A stretch of DNA of 64,000 nucleotides from JBGRQA01 sp041725895. GTDB lineage: Bacteria > Bacteroidota > Bacteroidia > Bacteroidales > Marinifilaceae. Both the position numbers and the translations under genes were made by a program. The first letter of the stretch is position 1; the number at the start of each line of letters is the position of its first letter. Below the pieces are notes generated by a model. That model was given only the letters and a program-made list of their open reading frames with translations, searched no databases and was not told the origin of the DNA. The DNA lies in the NCBI GenBank assembly GCA_041725895.1, contig JBGRQA010000002.1:124001-188000 (forward strand), in the 5' to 3' direction. Below are positions 52,050 to 60,624 of the stretch, piece after piece.

Positions 52050-52997
52050 TTATCTTCTAACAAGCACTTCTTTTTTTTGTATTTTATAGATGCTCTTGCT
52101 TTTCCATGATCCTGGAGCAGGGAGTGCTTTTGTGGATGAACTGCGTATTTTGTTTCGAAGTTCTACCAGTTCAGGATAGTTGTACATGAAAAGTACTTTT
52201 TTATTGGCTATGTTGGTTGGTTCAGGCTTATTGTCCTTAGTAACAAAGTAGGCAAAGCTTTCTGCTATATCCTCTCCGGGATTGGTGGCGGCGTAATCCG
52301 TCACAAAGCGGTCCTTATATTTTTCATAAAATTTGTATACGTCATCCTGATTGTACCCTTGGTGTTCTTCATAAATCTCTTTCCAGAATTTCTGGAAGAA
52401 CTGGTTGATGTAGGAGTTCGTTTTAGAGGATCCCTCCCCTGTAAAAAAGGTAGAGGTGTTGTTGGCATCCCCGGGAGCTTCTACCTGGGTATTATTAAGG
52501 GTTAACACATGTCCGAATTCATGGATGATGGTGTAGGAGAATTCCTTATCTGCATTGAGAATTCCGTTTGTGTAGGCCATGTTAATGGCAAGTCCCATTT
52601 TCCATTTACTTAAGTCATTTTCTGTTTGCGAGACGTATCCTGCAATCTCTTCGGAATGAATGATGAGAAATTTGTTGAAGAAAGTCCGATAATTTTCCGG
52701 AACTATTTTTTTTACCAGAGCCCACATTTCCTGATGCTTGTTTACATCTTTCTGAAAGGAAACCAATTCATCACTTATCTTATGATCTTCCAGTTTTACG
52801 ATGTTGTTTCCTTCAATCCGGTAGGTGGTGAGTGTGCCCTCTTCCTCCTGATTGGATGAATTATTGGAATTATCTTTGTTGGTGACCTCTTTTTCCGGTT
52901 TTTTGGGTACTAAATCTTCGTCATCGTCTTTACTACAAGCCGTGAATATCTGTGTTAGAATAAAAAGAATGAAAAATACGTATCTGAATTGTTTCAT
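52050..52997 (-). CDS. Putative zinc metallopeptidase lipoprotein
   Basis: 315 residues with a lipobox (Cys21 in QIFTACSKD) followed by an acidic, Asn/Glu-rich linker (about 24-55). The zinc motif HEFGH (159-163) lies in YTIIHEFGHVLTL, and a candidate third ligand Glu lies downstream in NPGEDIAESFAYF, as in gluzincins. It should be an outer-leaflet or periplasmic zinc peptidase. No close family is recognised. A single gene. Confidence 0.72.
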   Translation of the reverse strand: MKQFRYVFFILFILTQIFTACSKDDDEDLVPKKPEKEVTNKDNSNNSSNQEEEGTLTTYRIEGNNIVKLEDHKISDELVSFQKDVNKHQEMWALVKKIVPENYRTFFNKFLIIHSEEIAGYVSQTENDLSKWKMGLAINMAYTNGILNADKEFSYTIIHEFGHVLTLNNTQVEAPGDANNTSTFFTGEGSSKTNSYINQFFQKFWKEIYEEHQGYNQDDVYKFYEKYKDRFVTDYAATNPGEDIAESFAYFVTKDNKPEPTNIANKKVLFMYNYPELVELRNKIRSSSTKALPAPGSWKSKSIYKIQKKEVLVRR

Positions 52998-53256
52998 AGC
53001 CTGATTTTTTGTGAGATCTTATGGCCCCTTAAGCCAAAAATCTATAAATCTAGTTGATTTTTGTTTAAGGGAAGCCATGAGTTCTCCGTTTAAAAAGTAA
53101 ATTATAAAGTAGTTTTGGGGGATTGATGGATAACAAGATCCTGAAGCTTCATATTCCGGAAATGAAATCTAATTCTCCTTCAATCTTTTTGGTATATTCT
53201 TAAGACAATAGAGAAATGAGAAACACGTATACTCCTCTGGATTTTTTGGGGAGATA

Positions 53257-53295
53257 AAAAAAAGCGAGAGGGGATAAGCCCGTTTCGCTTTTTTT
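53257..53295 (-). terminator. Terminator beyond the NTF2-like remnant
   Basis: AAAAAAAGCGA (53257-53267) pairs with TCGCTTTTTTT (53285-53295), just past the remnant stop codon on the minus strand. Confidence 0.7.
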
Positions 53296-53311
53296 ATAAG
53301 AGGTGTACAAT

Positions 53312-53515
53312 TTAATTCTTCTTTGGATGTCGATAGTAAATTTTGTTGACGATTTTCCAGCCATCATTGAACTTGTAAAGGGAAAGATAGTCGGTGAATA
53401 GAGGAGCATTGCCCTTATAAAATACTACCTTAATCATGATGTTTGGGAATGATGACCAAAGGATGTTTTTGTTTAGAAGTGTTTCCAGTCCTTTGGGGTG
53501 AGTGCTCCTGAGAAA
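53312..53515 (-). pseudogene. NTF2/lumazine-binding-like gene remnant
   Basis: The minus strand from about 53515 to the stop at 53312 reads NIMIKVVFYKGNAPLFTDYL then SLYKFNDGWKIVNKIYYRHP. This matches the C-terminal end of the NTF2-like 'putative lumazine-binding' family common in Bacteroidota (~150 residues). No start or N-terminal half is present, as the upstream sequence becomes low-complexity. A terminator still follows the stop. It is a 5'-truncated relic, or possibly a divergent short gene. Confidence 0.5.
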
Positions 53516-53785
53516 TAGAATTGGGGGGGCGAAGAAATTGTATTTTTTTTTAGAGCAACAGGTTATAGGATTTATGGGACAGGTGAAAAACCGGAGAACC
53601 CTAAAAGATCGCTATGGCATAGATAAGTGTATTCAAAAGAGTAAGTACAGTGCATTTGTTTTAAATCTCAATTCTTAGTTTTCTTTGCTCGAATTTACCG
53701 AAGAAGAAAATCCCAGAAGTTTCATTCCTATCCGAATTTAACTAAATTAGCCCCTTAACAAAACAATTCTAAGTAAAAGTATTTC

Positions 53786-56700
53786 ATGAATGAAGCGGTA
53801 CTAAATGGCCTGATGAAACTTTTTGCCATTATTGTAGATGTGCACAAAGTAGGATTTGAGGTGGCGGCCCGGGATGTTGTTGCTCAATATCTCGAGAAAC
53901 AGTTCAGTAAGGAATGGTTGGCCCGTTATCTTGATGATTTTGACCGTTACATGAAGGAATACCATGAATTGGATTTGTTGGAGAATGCTGTTCAGGTCAA
54001 CCATGAAAAGATTTCCGAGATCTGCGCCGAGATGGTGGAGGAGATGGAGCAGGAACAGAAAGTTTGGCTTATGCTCCAATTGATTGAGTTTGTTGGAGAT
54101 AGTGAGTTTACAGGTCCGGTAGAGTTGGACTACGTTAAAACGGTAGCCAGGAGTTTTAATATTGAACAGGATGAGTTTGAGAACAGCCGACAGTTTATTT
54201 TGGGCGATCAGTATTCCATTCCCTTTAACCACAGACTGCTGATTATCGATTCCAATGAGGAGTTCGAACATGAGGTGGTTAAACACATCTACAATCCGCA
54301 TTTACGGGGCCGCATTCTGGTTCTTCGTTTGTCCAGTACCAATACTTTTTTGATTCGTTATTTCGGGGAATACAACCTCTTTCTCAATGGGCACAACGTG
54401 AAGGTGAACCGCACCTACTTGTTCGCACTGGGTTCGGTCATCCGAAGTCCAAGGATAGATCCGGTGTACTATTCCCAGGTGGCTGGGCAATTTATTCAAA
54501 GCAAGACAGCTGCACGAATTCATTATGTGGCCGATGAGATTGAGTTTCGTTTTAAAGGAAGTATGGATGGCTTGCATCGATTCAGTTTTATGGCGGAGTC
54601 GGGGCAGCTAATTGGAATAATGGGGGGAAGCGGAACCGGGAAATCTACATTGCTAAATGTGCTGAATGGGAACCTGCCTTTGTACAATGGTCAGATTACC
54701 ATCAATGGTTACGATTTGCACAGGGACAAGGAGCATTTGGATGGGGTTATAGGCTATGTTCCCCAGGAGGATTTACTGATTGAGGAGTTGACCGTATACC
54801 AAAATCTTTACTACAATGCCAAACTTTGTTTCGAAGGTTTCTCTGAGGAACGGATAGAGGAGCAGATTGCCGAAGTGATCGAAAAGTTTGATCTGGTGGA
54901 AGCAAGGGATTTAAAAGTGGGTGATCCATTGAATAAGATTCTCAGCGGAGGCCAGCGTAAACGACTCAATATTGCCCTGGAGCTGATGCGGGAACCCTCA
55001 ATACTTTACGTGGATGAGCCTACTTCGGGTCTCTCAAGTATGGATTCGGAAAAGGTAATGAACCTTTTAAAGCGTCAGGTATTGAAAGGGAAGTTGGTGA
55101 TGTGCAATATTCATCAACCCTCTTCGGATATATTCAAGTTATTGGATAAACTCATAATTCTGGACCAGGGAGGGCGGGTGATCTATTTTGGTAATCCCGT
55201 GGATGCGGTGGTTTACTTTAAGAGTATGAGTCATTACGTAAAGCCAGATGAGAGCGAATGTCCATCTTGTGGTAACGTGAATTCGGAGCAGATTCTGCGG
55301 ATCATAGAAGCCCGAATGATGAATGAATACGGGAAGCAGATCCGAAAGCGGAAGCGCAGTCCACAGGAATGGGAGGGAATGTACCGGGAAAAGATTGAGG
55401 CTGTCAACCCTATCCGGAAACCTCGCAGGAAACTGCGATTGCCTCAGAACTTTTTCAATATACCACAGCGGTTTAAGCAATTTCAAATCTATATCAATCG
55501 GGATTTGAAAGCGAAGTTGAGCAATCGTCAATACATGGTAATCACTTTGATGGAAGCACCTTTGCTGGCAGTGATACTTGGTTATTTTACGAAATATATT
55601 AGTGGAACTGCTGAAGATCCCAATGCTTATGTTTTTGGGACCAATGAGAACCTGCCGGCCTATCTTTTTATGGCTGTGGTGGTGGCTCTCTTTTTAGGGA
55701 TGATCATTTCTGCGGAGGAAATTATTCATGATCGGCGTATCATGAAAAGGGAATCCTTTCTGAATTTGAGCCGATTCAGTTATCTGAATTCCAAGGTGCT
55801 GGTGTTGATGGGGATATCGGCAATTCAGACCTTGCTGTTTGTTCTGTTGGCAAATCACATCCTTGAAATTAAAGGGCTTACTTTTGAGTACTGGGCCGTC
55901 CTATTTACAGCTTCTACATGCGCAAACCTGATTGGCTTGAACCTTTCGGCAGCTTTGAATACGGTGGTAGCGGTTTACGTTTCCATTCCATTTATTTTGG
56001 TGCCCCAATTGTTGTTTTCCGGAGTAATTGTTGATTTCACGAAATTACACCGTAGGATTACCACCCAGGAGTACGTTCCCATTGTAGGTGATTTGATGAC
56101 TTCGCGTTGGGCCTACGAAGCATTGGTAGTGGAACAGTTTCGCGATAATCGTTTTGAGAAGTATTTTTTCCCCTATGAGCAACAGATGAGTGAGGCTTCC
56201 TACAAAGCTTCCTACCTGGTGCCCGAATTGGAGCAGGAGTTGAAAGAAACGAATCGTCTTTTGTCTAATGGGCATTCCGATCGGGTGGATAGTCATTTGA
56301 AATTACTGAATCGAGAGTTGCCGAAATTGTTGCAGTACCAGGAGTTTGAGGGAGGCAAGGAGAAGCTACTCCTAAGTGTGGATGTATTGAAAGAGGAAGG
56401 GATAGCTCCTTTGCAGGCTTGGTTGGAACAGGTGAAGAGAAATTGTTGGTACCGGTACAATCGTGCTTCCCGTCAGCGGGATGCTGCTTATGAAAAGATG
56501 AGTATACGGATGGGGGGAGAACAAGCTACTTTTGAACTGAAGCAGGATTACTACAACGAAGCATTGGCCAATCTGGTGTTGAATCGTCAGGGGGTGAATA
56601 AAATCATAAACTATGAAGGGAAATTGATTCAGGCCAAGGATCCCATTTTTCGAATTCCGGAGAACCGGTTTGGTCGGGGCCATTTTTATGCACCGTTTAA

Positions 56701-56884
56701 ACGGGTGGGCAACTGGTTGATTTCTACTTTTTGGTTCAATCTTTTGGTGATTTGGTTAACTTCTATTTTCTTCTATATCGCCCTCTACTTTGACTGGCTT
56801 CGGAAATTAAATCAAACCCTGGAGTTTGTCTGGCTTCGGATCATTCCCGAAGGAGAGTTCCGGATCAAGTTGAAGAGACAATAG
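53786..56884 (+). CDS. TerB/FHA-like ABCG-type fusion transporter 2
   Basis: 1032 residues, a paralogue of the 36310 protein with the same domain order: helical N-terminal region (1-140), FHA-like part with LFLNGHNV and LGSVIR (about 175-225), ABC ATPase with Walker A GGSGTGKST (280-288), LSGGQRKR (386-393), Walker B ILYVDEP (406-412), ECPSCGNV CxxC, an ABCG membrane domain, then a ~230-residue helical insert before the last membrane segment. The SRWAYEAL segment is typical of ABCG proteins. It stands alone with no co-transcribed partner. The substrate is unknown. Confidence 0.82.
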   Translation: MNEAVLNGLMKLFAIIVDVHKVGFEVAARDVVAQYLEKQFSKEWLARYLDDFDRYMKEYHELDLLENAVQVNHEKISEICAEMVEEMEQEQKVWLMLQLIEFVGDSEFTGPVELDYVKTVARSFNIEQDEFENSRQFILGDQYSIPFNHRLLIIDSNEEFEHEVVKHIYNPHLRGRILVLRLSSTNTFLIRYFGEYNLFLNGHNVKVNRTYLFALGSVIRSPRIDPVYYSQVAGQFIQSKTAARIHYVADEIEFRFKGSMDGLHRFSFMAESGQLIGIMGGSGTGKSTLLNVLNGNLPLYNGQITINGYDLHRDKEHLDGVIGYVPQEDLLIEELTVYQNLYYNAKLCFEGFSEERIEEQIAEVIEKFDLVEARDLKVGDPLNKILSGGQRKRLNIALELMREPSILYVDEPTSGLSSMDSEKVMNLLKRQVLKGKLVMCNIHQPSSDIFKLLDKLIILDQGGRVIYFGNPVDAVVYFKSMSHYVKPDESECPSCGNVNSEQILRIIEARMMNEYGKQIRKRKRSPQEWEGMYREKIEAVNPIRKPRRKLRLPQNFFNIPQRFKQFQIYINRDLKAKLSNRQYMVITLMEAPLLAVILGYFTKYISGTAEDPNAYVFGTNENLPAYLFMAVVVALFLGMIISAEEIIHDRRIMKRESFLNLSRFSYLNSKVLVLMGISAIQTLLFVLLANHILEIKGLTFEYWAVLFTASTCANLIGLNLSAALNTVVAVYVSIPFILVPQLLFSGVIVDFTKLHRRITTQEYVPIVGDLMTSRWAYEALVVEQFRDNRFEKYFFPYEQQMSEASYKASYLVPELEQELKETNRLLSNGHSDRVDSHLKLLNRELPKLLQYQEFEGGKEKLLLSVDVLKEEGIAPLQAWLEQVKRNCWYRYNRASRQRDAAYEKMSIRMGGEQATFELKQDYYNEALANLVLNRQGVNKIINYEGKLIQAKDPIFRIPENRFGRGHFYAPFKRVGNWLISTFWFNLLVIWLTSIFFYIALYFDWLRKLNQTLEFVWLRIIPEGEFRIKLKRQ

Positions 56885-57053
56885 TAAACCGGCTATTAGC
56901 TCTTGGTAACCACCAGGCAGGTTTTTGTATTGACGAGGATGATTGCATATAGGGGGTGAAATCTTTGTGCAGGCGGAAATCAATGCCCCAAGTCAGCACC
57001 TGGGGGATGAGTCGTTGCGAAACCAGGGCTTTAGTCCTTTTGATTCGGCAAAG

Positions 57054-57635
57054 TTATAGATGCTCTAGAATCTCCTTGGCTGTTGAACGCTTCTTGTAAT
57101 CCGTATTGTAGTGCACGTATTTGATTGTTCCATCTTTTCCAATAACATAGGTGGCGGGAACGGGAAGAACTTGAGAGTCATTTCCATTTTCGATGGACAA
57201 ATCTACCCCGAACTTTTTGTATTTCTTTTGCAAGTTTGGAGGAAGAACAAAATCAACCCCAAAGCTTTTCATTATCTTGTTGTTCCTATCCCAAAGAATG
57301 GAGTAGGAGGCATGGGTTTTTTCTATGGTTTTAGAGACCATCTTCGGTTTTTCAGGAGTAATCGCAATTAAACGGGCTCCTGCTGCTGTGAATTTGTCCA
57401 CATTTTCCTCCAGGGCAGCCAAATGCCTGTTGCAGTAGGGACACCATTGCCCCCTGTAAAAAACAACAATCAGTTTTTCATCTTTTAGAAACTCTTTGGA
57501 ATCCACCAATTTCCCATTTTGATCTTTGGCTTTGATTAGTGGAGCTTTTTTCCCTTCCATTAGGTGTTGGTCTTCACTCTGAGCCCATAGCCCTGTAGTT
57601 ATTAGCAGGAATACAAGTATTACAAATCGTTTCAT
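57054..57635 (-). CDS. Secreted peroxiredoxin-like (AhpC/TSA) thioredoxin-fold protein
   Basis: 193 residues with a signal peptide (about 1-19, ending LWAQSE). A thioredoxin fold has the active site CPYC (Cys65, Cys68) in FYRGQWCPYCNRHLAALEE. The peroxidatic pattern is that of the 'peroxiredoxin-like' group with a CxxC rather than a single Cys. It should reduce peroxides or disulfides in the periplasm. Confidence 0.85.
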   Translation of the reverse strand: MKRFVILVFLLITTGLWAQSEDQHLMEGKKAPLIKAKDQNGKLVDSKEFLKDEKLIVVFYRGQWCPYCNRHLAALEENVDKFTAAGARLIAITPEKPKMVSKTIEKTHASYSILWDRNNKIMKSFGVDFVLPPNLQKKYKKFGVDLSIENGNDSQVLPVPATYVIGKDGTIKYVHYNTDYKKRSTAKEILEHL

Positions 57636-57965
57636 TTTGCTCTTTTCTATTTGAATGAATAAGTTTTCTGAATCAGAATCAATTGGAGTGCCAATAGTGT
57701 TAGTGTGTTGATAAATAGTTTTCTATGTTTTTGGGAGTAGGAGGAAGGGGGATTGTTCTGTTGAAATGTCGTTCGATTAACGATATTTCGTAAGGGCTTT
57801 TCCTCTATGCTTCATTTTTTTATTATTTATCCACGAAGGAATGCAAAGGTCACGGTGGATGCTTAAAAGAGGACAAGGAAAGGAAAATTTTAAGGTAATT
57901 GATTATTGGGTGTAGTCAAAGAATCTGCGTAAATCAGTCCCATCAGTTTGATCTGTGCTCTATAA
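57636..57965. other. Intergenic with possible dispersed-repeat text
   Basis: 330 bp. The stretch 57825-57865 (ATTTATCCACGAAGGAATG...GGTCACGG) and 57920-57960 (AATCTGCGTAAATCAG...TCTGTGCTCT) resemble a repeat text I associate with intergenic repeats in many Bacteroidota and other genomes. No gene is supported. Confidence 0.3.
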
Positions 57966-58001
57966 AAAAAGAGGCTGTCTCAAATGAGATAGCCTCTTTT
58001 T
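57966..58001. terminator. Hairpin at IS left end
   Basis: A 16-bp stem with one G-T wobble and a 4-nt loop, spanning the left terminal repeat and followed by T on the plus strand. Such hairpins block read-in transcription of the transposase. Confidence 0.7.
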
Positions 58002-58045
58002 GTTACTCTTGTTTTCTACTACCTAAAGATATATTATCTTAGGGC

Positions 58046-58729
58046 ATGAGCACTAAAATTACTTTCAAAGCATATGATCAGGATCAGACAATGCTTTTTC
58101 CTCCGTCCGTATCCGATTTCATACCATCAGATCATCCGGTACGCACTATAAGCAGCGTTATTGATGGAATCCAGATTGATAGTATCATAGCAAAATACAG
58201 CCACACTGGAGCAAAAGCCTATCATCCCAAAATGATGTTGAAATTATTGGTTTACGCATATCTGTGTAATCTATATTCCTCCAGAAAAATAGAGCAAGCA
58301 GCATCTGAAAATGTTCATTTTATGTGGATATCAGGAATGCAGAAACCGGATCACAATACCATTGCCCGATTTCGCAGTAGCCGACTTAAAGGAGTTTTGA
58401 AAGAAGTGTTCAGTCAGGTAGTGCTGCTACTGGTAGAATCAGGACATATAGATTTACAAAGCATCTATGTTGATGGCACCAAGATTGAAGCCAATGCCAA
58501 CAAGTTTTCATTTGTTTGGGGCAAAGCCATTCAAAAGAATATCCAGCGCATGAAAGAGAGACTGGCGGAACTCTGGGACTATACAGAACAAGTTGCCATG
58601 GAAGATATGGCCAATGTGAGCAAACCCGACCTAACAGACATAAATCCTGAAAAGGTAGAGCAAACTATTGCAACCATCAACGAAGCCTTGCAGGACAAGA
58701 AAATAGATAAAAAAAAAGACAACAGCTAA
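58046..58729 (+). CDS. IS1182 transposase, N-terminal part (frame 0)
   Basis: 227 residues in the starting frame. It contains the DUF772-type N-terminal domain (MMLKLLVYAYLCNLYSSRKIEQAA, given by its ends MMLKLL and KIEQAA), then MWISGMQKPDHNTIARFR and the first catalytic Asp in YVDGTKIEANANKF. The frame ends 12 nt after a run of nine A (58709-58717). A -1 slip there continues into the following frame and restores the full DDE protein. Confidence 0.85.
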   Translation: MSTKITFKAYDQDQTMLFPPSVSDFIPSDHPVRTISSVIDGIQIDSIIAKYSHTGAKAYHPKMMLKLLVYAYLCNLYSSRKIEQAASENVHFMWISGMQKPDHNTIARFRSSRLKGVLKEVFSQVVLLLVESGHIDLQSIYVDGTKIEANANKFSFVWGKAIQKNIQRMKERLAELWDYTEQVAMEDMANVSKPDLTDINPEKVEQTIATINEALQDKKIDKKKDNS

Positions 58730-59586
58730 ATTATGCCAGGAACAACTACGTAAACAACCTGAGAAAGAACGAGGAAAAGCTTGAAAAACTGGGCCAGAGA
58801 AACAGCTACTCGAAAACAGACCAGGATGCCACCTTCATGCGCATGAAAGACGATTACATGAAAAACGGCCAGCTCAAACCTGGTTACAATCTACAGTTCA
58901 GTACCCAAAACCAATTCGTTATCAACTACTCAAACCATCATAACCCTACCGACACAAAAACGTTTATCCCGCATTTAAAACAGATCTTAGAAATGTACCC
59001 CGGTAAAATAGAAAATGTTTGTGCCGACTCGGGGTATGGTTCAGAGGAAAACTATGATTTTCTTGAAGCAAATGACTTAACACCCTTTGTCAAATACAAT
59101 TACTTCCATAAAGAACAAAAGAAAGGGAATAAGGCTTATTCTGCTTTTCATTCCAATAACCTCTTTTACAATACAAATACAGATGTATATTATTGTCCGA
59201 TGGGACAATCCATGGAGCTTCAATATATTAAAAATGAAAAAAGTGATGCCGGATATGAAAAGAAGATCCATGTTTACCAGGCACGCAATTGCGATGGTTG
59301 CCCACTTAGAGGAAGCTGTCACAAAGCACAAGGAAATCGGACGATACAGGTTAATCACAGACTCAACCAATTGAGAAATAAAGCGAGAGAACTGTTGGTC
59401 TCGGAGCAGGGGCTTAAATACAGAAGTCAGAGACCAGTGGATGTTGAAGCTGCATTTGGAAACTTAAAACAGAATAAAGGATTTAAACGCTTTTTACTTC
59501 GGGGACATGAAAAAATAGAGGTTGAGACAGGTTTACTATCTCTGGCAATTAACCTTAAGAAAATGAATGCCATAAAAGTGGCATAA
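58717..59586 (+). CDS. IS1182 transposase, C-terminal part (-1 frame)
   Basis: 289 codons open from the end of the A run, reading RQQLNYARNNYVNNLRKNEE and then GQRNSYSKTDQDATFMRM, the family-expected linker. The second catalytic Asp is in VCADSGYGSEENY and the Glu in DVEAAFGNLKQNKGFKRFLL. A zinc-type CDGCPLRGSC lies between them. The internal ATG at 58837 is not a natural start. Expression needs a -1 shift at the A9 run, or the copy is broken. Confidence 0.8.
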   Translation, partial: RQQLNYARNNYVNNLRKNEEKLEKLGQRNSYSKTDQDATFMRMKDDYMKNGQLKPGYNLQFSTQNQFVINYSNHHNPTDTKTFIPHLKQILEMYPGKIENVCADSGYGSEENYDFLEANDLTPFVKYNYFHKEQKKGNKAYSAFHSNNLFYNTNTDVYYCPMGQSMELQYIKNEKSDAGYEKKIHVYQARNCDGCPLRGSCHKAQGNRTIQVNHRLNQLRNKARELLVSEQGLKYRSQRPVDVEAAFGNLKQNKGFKRFLLRGHEKIEVETGLLSLAINLKKMNAIKVA

Positions 59587-59775
59587 ACTTCACAACTCTA
59601 GTCTTTTTTTCCTTAACCTGACCTTGACAGGTCAGATCCAAGAACTATATGACCAAAATAAACAAGGTTTTGTTGCCAACACGGTAGGTGATTAAAACTC
59701 TAAAAATTTGGCACAAAAAAAAGAGACTGTCTTTTTGGTTATGAGACAGCCCCCACCTATTATATCAGAACAATA

Positions 59776-60189
59776 TTATGCTTGTTGCATCTTTTCAATT
59801 TTGTAAGTGGTTTTCACACCCGCCTGGTGAAACAGAACCCCAACAGGACACATTTCCAGAGTGTGTTGCAAACACTTCTCAATTTTTTCGTCACTTGCTT
59901 CCGATTGAATGCGCAATTCTACTTCTACATCCGAAAAAGTACGGGCACCTTCATTTTGTTGTCCAATGGTATCTACTTCAAGGGCAGAGAATTCGATACG
60001 CATTTTTTTGGCTACCATATTGAAAATGGTGTTTACACAGCCAGAATAGCTCATTAGGCATAATTCAAAAGCAGTGGGGCCAAGATCTTCACCACCTTTT
60101 GCGGCTGGAAGATCGATGGTGATTTCATGTCCTCTGTTATCTGTGATTACGGATGCTAGTCCCTTAGTCCAGGTAGTTGTTGCTTTCAT
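59776..60189 (-). CDS. OsmC/Ohr-family protein
   Basis: 137 residues. The OsmC fold is shown by VITDNRGHEITIDLP, GPTAFELCLMSYSGCVNTIFNMVAKKMRIE with the peroxidatic Cys in LMSYSGC, and the C-terminal CLQHTLEMCPVG with the second Cys. It reduces organic hydroperoxides. Two inverted repeats lie in its promoter. It lies just right of the IS. Confidence 0.87.
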   Translation of the reverse strand: MKATTTWTKGLASVITDNRGHEITIDLPAAKGGEDLGPTAFELCLMSYSGCVNTIFNMVAKKMRIEFSALEVDTIGQQNEGARTFSDVEVELRIQSEASDEKIEKCLQHTLEMCPVGVLFHQAGVKTTYKIEKMQQA

Positions 60190-60214
60190 TCGTATTATGT
60201 TTTTCGATTTGTGA

Positions 60215-60260
60215 ATATTTGTCTACAAATATATAAAAACATCTACATGTTTGGATGTAG
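60215..60260 (-). promoter_or_regulatory. osmC promoter with two inverted repeats
   Basis: Minus-strand -7 box TATATTTG (60226-60233). The palindrome ATATTTG-N4-CAAATAT (60215-60232) overlaps it, and CTACAT-N6-ATGTAG (60243-60260) sits just upstream. Both are candidate operators, as expected for OhrR/MarR-type control, though no regulator gene is adjacent. The rest of 60261-60624 has no gene. Confidence 0.45.
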
Positions 60261-60624
60261 TAAAAACTGTTTTATAGCATGATTTTATAAAGAGTAGACT
60301 TTTTAGATTGCTGGAAGGTGCTCTTAATTAATTGGTTTGAACCAGTTTGTTTTTCATGAGAGGAAGCCTTTGAACTATCTGGGTGGAACAATAAATTACG
60401 GTTAAACAGGAGAAAGTAAAGTGAACGCTGGATGTTATCTAAAATTAGTTGAGTTTATTCTAAGTCAATTTTTCCTGGAGCAGTGAGGCGATGTAATTGT
60501 ATTTTCCTATTAGTAATACCAGTTCTGTTTTGGAGTCTTTATTCGTTAACGGAAAGATGTTATTGTCATAGGGTACAAAAAAAGGTGCCGCTTTGGGCAA
60601 CTTCTTTTTGTATTTTCGAGAGAA

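Larger units (their letters stand above)
57971..59753 (+). mobile_element. IS1182-family insertion sequence
   Basis: About 1.78 kb. The left end GAGGCTGTCTCA (57971-57982) matches the right end read inwards, GGGGCTGTCTCA (59742-59753), with 11 of 12 identical. It holds one transposase split by a reading-frame shift. No convincing target duplication is seen at the ends. A small hairpin (CTGACCT/AGGTCAG) lies near 59619-59636 beyond the transposase stop. Confidence 0.85.
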
